Below, piece by piece: positions 48,246 to 64,000 of a stretch of 64,000 bases of DNA. Numbering within the stretch: the stretch's first letter is position 1; each line of letters begins with the position of its first letter. The DNA comes from Rotaria macrura (Eukaryota > Rotifera > Eurotatoria > Philodinida > Philodinidae). Position numbers and translations under genes: made by a program. Location of the stretch: NCBI GenBank assembly GCA_900239685.1, contig OENT01000660.1, positions 1 to 64,000 on the forward strand. The letters run 5' to 3'. The notes beneath the pieces were generated by a model that saw only the letters and a list, made by a program, of their open reading frames with translations, did no database searches and had not been told where the DNA came from.

Positions 48246-50443
48246 TCGCTTGTTCTTTTTATCGATATTGATTATTTTAAATTAATTTTCATTCAAACAT
48301 GCGACAGTTTACGTAAGAAATTTCTATTTAATAGATTGATTGATCATATGAAAAGTTTCAAGACGTAAGTTGCTTACAAATTGAACACTTGAGTTTTATT
48401 TACATTTATATCGAATTCATTTTCTTTTTTTTTTTATTGAGGATTAACTTATATGTTTATAAATATGCACATCAATAACCCATAAGACTTCGAAGTCTTA
48501 TTAATCAAATAAATGCCTAGAAATGCGCTCGTGTTCATTCAAATCAAATTCTATTATAACATGAAGTTTTACGATACATTTTTACAGAAATCAGAGCGCG
48601 TTTACAGAGAGGTGATATGTTTAAGCAATACAAGATTGTTTACTAATGCAATTTTTTAAAACTGATACCTATTTGTTCAATTCAATTTATTTTATTCATT
48701 GAGACAAATTGTATTCTATCTAAATTTATAAAGATGAGAATATTCTTAATGTAACTATAGTTTTGTATTTCTTTGTTCAAAATGTTATGAAAAATCGATT
48801 GATAAATTTGATCTAAGAACAAAGACTGACATTTTCTGTCTTATATTCTACTAAGTAAATATCTCATTGATATTCACCCATAAACCTATTTAGATCATAT
48901 TGACACTATTAAGAGATCTTTGTTCAAATAAATTAGAAGAAATATATACTTCACTTTTTTTCCCTCATTGATGAACTTTTCTATCTCATCGTTGCATTCG
49001 TGTCATCTAAGCTCTCAAGCAAAAAAAAAGAAAGACTTAATTACGTCGTTCTTTTCTCATGCAATTAGAAATGAGTTTAGGTAATTAATTTGAATTAAAA
49101 AACTGTATACTCAATGTAAGATCTTCATCTTTCTTCTGCTTGTTTAACACAGAAATATTTCACAATAAGTAACATAGAAGACTGAAAGTCGTTCGAGATA
49201 TCGAATTTTTTTTTCAAAATTTTTCAATGGAAATGTTGGTAGAGCCCTCAAGTTTATCATTCGACTACGAACTCCTTAATGATACTAGTTCATGAGACAA
49301 ATATTTAGCTTCTCTAAGATGTTGTATCTTAAGATATTCAGTATTCGACCTTTTTATACTTATGTTCAATTTCTTAGATTTACATTTCCAGGAAGCAAAT
49401 CCTACAGAAGTAAAAATTAGGTCCAATAAACTAGTCTCATTGAGATGTTCAAAATCAAAAATAAAATTTGAGAGAACCACCAACCATTCCATATAAAAAT
49501 ACAATACAACTTTCATATGACGAATCACTTTAGACTTTCATATTACTTTCTTGTTCTCATAAAATGAACGTCGTACCAGACAAAACGAACTTCGACATCT
49601 GAGAGATGCTCCTCCTCATGAAAGTTCAACATTATTCACTTGACTTATGTGCACAAATAAAACAACGAATGATCGAAACATTTGACTAGTACATTGGAAT
49701 GCTTCTTTTTATAAAGTATGTTTCAATCGAATGTCTTATGCTGATATACTTTAGATCTAATTTTCTCACGTATCAATATTTAAATTGAAGATTCTAATTA
49801 TTGTGAACACACGATTGAAAACATAGGTAAACAATTTCATTAAACATGTTTTCATTTCGTTGTTAGTTTGCGAATGGTTGAATACGAACATGCACAAAGA
49901 CATAAGAGAAGTCTAACAATTGATAAAGTTCCTTCGAGCTCAGACTACGGGTAAATGAGATATCATGAAAAATCTTTTCATAGTTTTATGTAACTCTACA
50001 TAGTCTCGACTTATCATTTGATGGATTTCATCTCTTCAGGAGGCTAAGTAATTCAAAATGATATTAAATTTCATGTGTTGTGCATAGTTGAGACCTTGGC
50101 AATTGATTGTTCGATTATCTAGTACAAAAACAAATAGATTGAAATTTGATAAGAAGATGGGTTCACATTTTTACCCAGGTAGGAAACAGAAAAATACCTA
50201 CCACAGAGAATACAGATTTTAAAAAAAAATAAAAACGTAATCATTCATTACTAGAGATAATTTCTGTACTCGGACAACATTCTAGTTAGTCAAGGGTAAT
50301 TGTTTACCTTTTATTTTTTCAGTGTGTATTGGCTAGAGACTACATCTTAACTTGTTGAAAACATCAGCCAACCATTTAAGTACTAAAAACTAACTTGAGC
50401 AAACCAATGAGTAACTAAAGTCTGTTCGGGTTCAGAATGATGA

Positions 50444-51830
50444 GTGCACCAAGCAAAATCAAAGTGCTTGTTCTACTCTGTGTTTTTAATTTGCACGCTT
50501 TTTTGCACTTTACTCGAAAAAGTAGAGTGCACGTGCTGCACTCTATAACATTTTGCACTTTGTTTTATATTTCAATTTATATTGATTGCTTGTTCTTTAC
50601 AGTCAATTTTCTTGCTTATTATGTTCTTTGATTCATGCAAATAGTCTTTTGTTCTTATTTATGTTTCACATAATGACTATGTATACATGTATACAAAAGT
50701 CTATAGACTAGAGGCTTCGCAGCGACAGTATACTTTCCTGACTTTTTTAAGGTGTCCTGATTTTCCTACTTGTGGTTGGAAATCCTGGTTTTGTCCTGAT
50801 TTTTTAAGATTTATTTTCATAGGACCGCATATTCATCATTTTGACGTTTTATTTGGTTATGCTTAACGATACCTAAACAGTCCGTAGACATTTATTGAGT
50901 GTTTTCTATAAAAAGAAAGATTGCACTCAAATTTTTATTTATTTTTCCACTCTTTTTCTTGCAATCAGTAGAAGTTTTAATTATTTCGAATTAATTGATT
51001 TTTTGAAAGCAGCTATTTCATCATTAGTGATTATGAACTGCAATTCGCTGATATTTACATCATTCGGTTCCGAACCATGTATAGCTTGAATAAATCTTGT
51101 AATTCTTATGTCAACATTTCAGTCGATTTACTTAAGTTTTCTTGTAAACGCTTTTATTTGATTATTTTTAATTTGGTTGTTTTATATGTGCAAAGAGCAG
51201 AGATAACAAGAAAAAGAAAAGTAGGAGTGAAGGAGGAAGATATGATGCATATAGAATTTTAAAATGTGGGATAATACGATTTTTTCTTATTTCTTTTTAC
51301 GACTATTTCCTTAATAAAAATCCCATTTCGACTAGAAACAAATGGGAATCCAATCGAAATGGGCACCCCGTCCTCAATGCCACATGCCTGAGAAAAAGAA
51401 AATGCATGCGTAGAAATGTCGACCGAAAAGGAGAGAACACTACTCGAAATATGTATTCGAAGAAATATAATCTAGTAATATCAACGAGCTATCATTGATG
51501 GACATACTTTTGTGCAACTTTTATCCGGAATAGTAGTAGTATGATCAAGGTTCACGATGGGAGGGGGAGGCTGACAAGCCCCCTCTCATTTTTCAGGCTG
51601 TCTGCCAAAAAATTTAGCCCCTACCACTCCCAAAAATAATCGAGAGCCTTGGCTATGACAAGACTTCTGATTTTCAGACATGGACCGCTGCGACCCCTCA
51701 GAGTATGAACTATAAACTATTATTTCTTTTTTCTTGATATATTTATATGTTTGCACTTTGGTTCTTGAAACGGAGTGCAACTGTTGCAATTTATCTGCTG
51801 AAACAGAGTAAAAGATTGCACGTTACTTCG
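50444..51830. repeat. Possible degenerate repeat block with TGCACT words
   Basis: Repeated TGCACT/AGTGCA words cluster at 50444-50562 and again, loosely in inverted order, at 51748-51825 (TTACTCTGTTT, AATTGCA and GTTGCACTC match inversely). In between are a repeated TCCTGA(C/T)TTTTT word (about 50738-50805), a strong hairpin at 51322-51363 (stem CCCATTTCGA/TCGAAATGGG) and a GC-rich stretch at about 51,550-51,710. This resembles a worn mobile element, but clear ends and target duplication were not found. Confidence 0.35.
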
Positions 51831-52409
51831 AATTCTCATTAGAAACACTGTTTAGGTTCACCCTCATCTAGAATCCTGAAAATTAATTTTCTAGATACTA
51901 AACATTCAAATATTTTTAAAACGAAGCTTTTTCAACCGAACAATGATTTCATCGCAAACTTATTATTACTCATACAATGTGGTGTAAAACAATAATACTA
52001 TTGAGTTGCATCATAGTTCGACATATATTCCATCGTCAATTATTATCAGCATTATATCTTCATATTTTACATATGTCTTCATACATGTTGGAAATTCTCT
52101 CCTCTAGAGGTCACACTCTTCCTATGAAAATTCCTACACATGAATCATTAATGATCCAGATAATACCATTATCTACAGAACAAATATACTAGCTTGTTCT
52201 CGAATGGTCGAGAAAGTTCTTCTTTACTCCTTATTTCTTCATGCTTCTCATTCCTTCTCTTCCTCCGAATGTGCCGCTTGCTGGTCCATCGGTTCTCTTG
52301 TATAAATTGTCATATTGTTTTCGAATCTGCTTTTTCTAGATTATACTTGCGCTATTATTTTCTTCTCTTCTCATTCCAAACAGTCTTCATATTAATTAAT
52401 ATAACGAAC

Positions 52410-59463
<7,054 letters not shown>

Positions 59464-62400
59464 TTTGAAATCAAAAACTTAACTGAACAACAGAACTATT
59501 CTATCCTTATATATGTGTGTGTTGCATATTCTGTTTCTCTTTTTCTTTTATGTCTGTTAAGAGTTTCTCGTTATCGTTCATGTTATCCAACTCTCTCTAC
59601 TCCTATTTATGTCCAACTTATTCGGCTACATTCAATGATGACTTTTTTTTTCTTATTTTCTTCTGCCGTACATTCTTTGTCATATCCGGTCTACATCCAG
59701 ATGTTATACGGGATCATGTGTTTTTCAGTCTACTCTCATTTGAGAACAAAAAAAAATATTAGAAAAATAGCATAACGATGATGAAGCCAATCAAGAAAAT
59801 AAAAGAAACATAAGAAATTATTATTTATTGATTTTAAACTTAACATGCAATAAAATAATTTCAATGGCGAACAATAGACTAGAAACATTTGCTCAGCTCT
59901 AGTTTCAAATTAGAAAAGAACTTGACTTCAATCGGATCAGTGAAAGTTGAATACGGAAAGATTAACAGAGAAAATTCAGCACATGGAACGATAAGAATCA
60001 AGGATAGTTTAGCAACGAAATGTTGAACACTGAGATCGGCACGAATATTGCGTAAGTTGAATGAATAACACAAATTTGTAAGAAAGAAATACTGAAAAAC
60101 ATTTACGGAAAGGTATTATGCGTCATTGGATCGATCTGCATCAGAAAATTTTTATGAGGAGTTGTAAAAAGATTTATCAAGCGGTTTTCGAGGCACTGAT
60201 TTATTTTATTCTTTTTTATTGTAACCAAGAGGTGGCTTTTACTTGGTTGTACTCTTGGTTGAAATCGTTGCCACGTTGAGATAGTGATAGATTAACAGAA
60301 CTTATGCATCTCGTAACATGATTATGTTAAAGAGAATTGATTGGATCATGTTCAGTCTGTTTGTTGCTTAATGTAATTCTATTTTCTTATTCTGTTGTAT
60401 TGATGTACATATATGAGGATCACATGTTCAACTTAATCGATACACGTGCTAATCTCTCTTAGTGCTCAACATTGCATTGCTGAACAATCCTGGCTCTTAT
60501 CATTCCATGTGCTGGACTTTCATGTGCTTATCTTGCCGATTCCCAATGAATCCGACGGACGGATGAACCCTATTTCTTTACTTAGTACCCATTGACCTTA
60601 CTACAGTTTAGTAAGAAGCTCTTGTAAGACTCGATAAAATCCAACACTTAGGACTCAATGATCGTTGCCATAGAATTTAGTTGATTTTTTTAGAAAATCC
60701 GATCAGTCTTGACTATGGAATAACTGTCGAAGGATGTATCTAAATCAATGTTTCTACTATGATGTTTACATACATTTGATATAACATATCATTGTGAAAC
60801 TACATTAATCACTTCCATATTGCCATACTTATCTCTTGACTCATTTACAATCTGACTAATTTTATGATTATGAGATTGATCTAATCAATAGTGTGAAAAT
60901 TTCACAATTTATAAACAAAATCAGTGTATTGATTTCGAACTTACACGTGTCCGTAGTGTGACCATATTTTTCTGATCAGTCACGTTTATGAAAGAACGAA
61001 AAACAAAATGTTTTGCAAGGCAAATAAATAAAATTGATCGTTTTGAATATATTCTTCACGAAAAATTTCACCCCTCATGGTTATTCATAATGAAGTACAA
61101 ATATGCATCACACAATGTATATATTTGTGAATTGCATATTAATTGTTATTCGTTCTTGTATGCTATAACAATGATCATTGACATGTCATTAGCTGTAAGA
61201 CGGATTATTTTCTAACATTCCATCCGTTCAAATCCACCAATAATAGCTAATGTATCTCAAGAAGAAATTTTCTTGATGACAAATCATCGAGATGAGTGAC
61301 GGTTAATTATTTTCTTACGAATTGACTGAAATGAAATAATAGAAAAAAAAGGCAACGGATTTTCTTCGATTTATTTTTCTCAATAAATACAATCGAGAAT
61401 GAGACATCAAACGAAATGATCAAAGAATATAATCCTTTCGTCTTCTGTTGATAGATTAAATTGTTGACAAGTAAGAATATCAATGTAGTTTGTTTGACAG
61501 GAAATTTGATACATTGCTGAAAGAGAGAGAGAGAGATAAGTCAATATAAGATAATTCATTATTTATCGTTATAGAATCAAGACATTATTTAATGATATAA
61601 CGCACTATCTATTCAAGTATTGTAAATGGTTAAATAATAAGATCATACGATTTGAATAATTTTATAAAAAATACAGCATGATAGGAACGATTAAATAATG
61701 GAATGAGAAGAAAATTCGATCTTAAGTAAGAGTAAGATGAGTGACACATTTTTTATTCACACACTTAACACTGATCCACTTCTAGTTGCACTCATCATAC
61801 CACTTAATACCGTTAATGGTAGATGTGTTAATAAGTAATCTCACTATCTTTGTTTTTTTGTTCGTCATAGGTAACTTCGAAGAAATTTTTTTTCCTACCA
61901 TGAAGGCAACTGTTCGTTCGAGAACAGAATACAATTCATTCAGATCTAACATTGTTGACATATAAGTGATAAAAGTATTTTCTATTTCCTCAAAATACAA
62001 ATGATGAAAATAAACTCAAAATGATTTTTATTGCTCGATACACTATATTAAATCATATGCGTATAAGAAGAAAGAAAAATGTTTGTCATTGATATCGTAC
62101 TTATCGTCAAATGGCAAGCATTTGTTACATATGTTGATTTCAGGATAGTTTATTATCACAACATTGTATCTTCATATGTCATGGGAGTAAAATATCAATC
62201 GTTTTTCCATTTCAATTCAATGCTAACAGATGATAAAGTTAATCGATAAATCAAAGTTCAATCTATTCATGCGTCTTACGGTTGAATAGAAGCAAAAGTT
62301 CTCTATTATAATTAGGAACGTAGGGAAGGGGGTCAATGTGCCTCTTGCCTCGCTGTAGTCTAGTAAAGCCATTCAGTAGTAATTAATACAGTGCGAAGCA

Positions 62401-62473
62401 CAGCATTTATGTAGTCATGTGCGAGTTTACTTTCTTTCTTTTGTTCTTATTTTAAATTTTCGGATGCGATGAT
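59464..62473. other. 3' flank of HSPA4 and intergenic DNA
   Basis: AATAAA-type signals occur at about 59798 and 59849, so the overlapping open frames at 59515-59775 are most likely 3'UTR. Beyond about 59.9 kb the DNA is AT-rich with no supported exon. A GA microsatellite is at about 61521-61535. The minus-strand frame at 61782-62000 has no motif. Confidence 0.5.
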
Positions 62474-62482
62474 CTCGGGTAT
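62474..62482. repeat. Left 9-bp target-site duplication of MULE-like element
   Basis: CTCGGGTAT, repeated exactly at 63255-63263 on the other side of the element. Nine base pairs is the usual duplication length for Mutator-like elements. Confidence 0.85.
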
Positions 62483-63254
62483 GATTAGGTCCCGTTTCGT
62501 CGAATTTTATTTTTCCTTGTATTCCCGTTTCGTCGAATTTTTTCTAACGTGTATTCCTGTTTCGTCGAAAAGTGAAAGTTAATTAAGAGAGAGAGAGAGA
62601 ACATATCCTGTTTAATTAGATTGGTTAAGTCATACTAACGTAAGGTGAAGTTGCATCTAATGATATTAGTTCTTCTCTGTAAATTCTTTTCACTGATTGA
62701 GGCGAGTCTGCAATGCGCCGCTTTAAGTTCTGTTTAAATTCTTCAACTTTTCCTTTGTTTTGATCAGCTTCACGATTATGTTGTTTTTTGTTGCTTGGTG
62801 GAATTCCTACATATTGTATTGCCCGTCCAGGACAAGAACGATCTTCACATCTCCAATAAATAGTCGTATTACCAATTTTCTCTTGTGTATAATGAAAATT
62901 ATCAAGTATTAAATTGTGTTTGTTACGTTTAGTTGAAGCAGTAGATAACATGGTTTTGTTTTCAGATAAATAACTATCGCATATGAAAAGAGCTCCTCTT
63001 TTTTGAGCACATTTATAGAAACTTCTCGATGTAGACACCACTACGATAGTTAAGCTACTTTTAATCAGTTTAGTTAGAAGATAATTGTTTAAGACAATCA
63101 AAACGATTCAGCTGGTCGTTTTGATTCTGCTTTTTCTCATTGCAAGTTAATTTTTCGACGAAACAGGAACAGTACGTCGAAATTTTATTTTCGACGAAAC
63201 GGGAACGTTAAGAAAACAGCTCTAATAAATTTTTCGACGAAACGGGAATACACC
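62483..63254 (-). mobile_element. Non-autonomous MULE-like DNA transposon
   Basis: 772 bp between perfect 9-bp duplications. Each end carries three copies of TCCCGTTTCGTCGAA or its inverse. On the left they are at 62490, 62523 and 62555, spaced 32-33 bp. On the right, inverted, they are at 63154, 63190 and 63233. On both sides the innermost copy has the same C-to-T change (TCCTG). The element holds a single minus-strand ORF with a FLYWCH zinc finger and no room for a transposase catalytic domain. The exact duplication suggests a fairly recent insertion. Class by inference: 9-bp duplication plus FLYWCH finger points to Mutator-like. Confidence 0.85.
62625..62951 (-). CDS. FLYWCH zinc-finger protein of the MULE-like element
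   Basis: 108 residues from the ATG at 62951. The open frame continues upstream to 63101 but only with a TTG start, and the family usually begins close to the STxS sequence seen here. The FLYWCH finger reads LILDNFHYTQE, IYWRCEDRSCPGRAIQY, then QHN, giving the Phe, Tyr, Trp, two Cys and one clear His of the C2H2-type finger; the expected second His (H-x-H) appears replaced by Arg (HNRE). After it comes the helix usual in transposon-encoded relatives (VEEFKQNLKRRIADSPQSVKRIYREEL). In autonomous elements a MULE transposase domain follows; here a stop is reached about 55 bp before the terminal repeats. It may bind DNA, perhaps the element ends; that is unproven. Confidence 0.75.
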   Translation of the reverse strand: MLSTASTKRNKHNLILDNFHYTQEKIGNTTIYWRCEDRSCPGRAIQYVGIPPSNKKQHNREADQNKGKVEEFKQNLKRRIADSPQSVKRIYREELISLDATSPYVSMT

Positions 63255-63263
63255 CTCGGGTAT
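63255..63263. repeat. Right 9-bp target-site duplication of MULE-like element
   Basis: CTCGGGTAT, identical to 62474-62482. Confidence 0.85.
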
Positions 63264-64000
63264 CAAATGTTCGGAAATCGTCGTTCAACAGCAATGAACG
63301 ATTTTGAAAGAAGTTTGGGTTATCTCTCTTCAATTTGAGATAATTGAAATGAGAACAAAGCCACTCTATCTGTTCAAATGTAAAACAGCTGATAGAGAAA
63401 TCTGTCGATATCTTTTTGGAAGAATAGATAGAGTGATTGAGTACGAAAAAAGATTTCTAACTTCTTACATGTATACGTAAAGGATTCGTCGACTGACTTC
63501 TAGTTTTCTGTACGATATTCGTTTTTGTCTCAGCTCGAAGCGAGTGTTTCACATCGTATTTCGTAATCGAGTGCAGTTCAAGTACCTACCATCTTTATGA
63601 TCACAACTGAAATTTCACAAATGTAATCATTCTGAGCATCAACTCGTCTTATTATTCAGACTGAAGTTTGAATTATATTTTCATTCTACTTTTCGACAAA
63701 GAAAAAAAAAACAGAAATTAACTCGAATTTTTCCATGTATATGAAATCGATCAATAGACAACGTATTCATGTAGAGAAAGTCATGAAAACCAAAACATTA
63801 TTAGATTTTTCTATGACTGAACAAATGAACATTGTTTGAGTCAAGTAGCTATGTCAAAGAAATTCTGATGACAACTCCTCCTACCAATTATAAATTTTTT
63901 TCTCTGTGTCACACTATATACCGATGGTAATAGATGAAATAGTTATTAACACTTCCGTTCGATTATAGAGCGCACTCATCATTTTATTCACAGCAGGACA
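63264..64000. other. Non-coding to window end
   Basis: AT-rich sequence with no open frame or motif that can be supported. A gene may begin beyond the window. Confidence 0.5.

Larger units (their letters stand above)
47366..52409. other. Intergenic, mostly featureless
   Basis: AT-rich 3' and 5' flanks. A CT microsatellite lies at about 47445-47462. A possible secreted-peptide ORF is at 48120-48245 and a repeat-like block at about 50.45-51.83 kb (both listed separately). Other short frames (49265-49528 minus, 51977-52192, 52194-52493) lack motifs. Confidence 0.5.

Noticed and set aside
59515-59775. Overlapping small hydrophobic frames after HSPA4
   Set aside because: They lie between the HSPA4 stop and its poly(A) signals, so 3'UTR is the simpler reading.

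Overview
The window is AT-rich eukaryotic DNA with compact, intron-rich genes. Most introns are about 45-75 bp with GT..AG ends, and good acceptor sites lie a few bases upstream of several start codons. The protein-coding content is metazoan (XPB, SNIP1, an HSPA4/Hsp110-type chaperone, an F-box protein, an LRR membrane protein). It also carries a fungal-looking multicopper oxidase, a protein with a bacterial-type GNAT domain, many DNA-transposon remnants and near-identical inverted repeats. Together this suggests a bdelloid rotifer (Adineta/Rotaria type). That assignment is inference from gene style; no species marker was seen.

Layout. 1-4040: non-coding sequence and a 614-bp, over 99% identical inverted repeat with an assembly N exactly at its outer edge. 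4154-5896: secreted multicopper oxidase. 5.9-20.7 kb: gene-poor, with a decayed hAT-type transposase (about 9.5-9.9 kb), a MITE (12.3 kb), and an inverted repeat around a GC-rich core (18.1-19.8 kb). 20740-23858: an eight-TM protein fused to a BioF2/FemAB-like acetyltransferase. 25.9-27.4 kb: an unrecognised small two-exon gene convergent with an F-box gene. 28.3-38.2 kb: SNIP1, a 45-residue membrane micro-ORF and XPB, all on the + strand and so tightly packed that a trans-spliced operon is likely. 38.2-45.7 kb: non-coding. 45692-47365: LRR type-I membrane protein. 47.4-52.4 kb: mostly non-coding. 52410-59463: 15-exon HSPA4-like chaperone. 62483-63254: complete MULE-like element with a 9-bp target duplication and a FLYWCH-finger ORF.

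The recognisable conserved genes serve transcription and repair (XPB in TFIIH), RNA/transcription regulation (SNIP1), protein folding (HSPA4) and ubiquitin ligation (F-box). No previously undescribed defence or enzyme system could be demonstrated. The most noteworthy items are the SNIP1/micro-ORF/XPB cluster, a wholly palindromic Tc1/mariner-ended element in an XPB intron, the FLYWCH-only MULE, the 614-bp inverted repeat upstream of the oxidase, and the TM-GNAT fusion.
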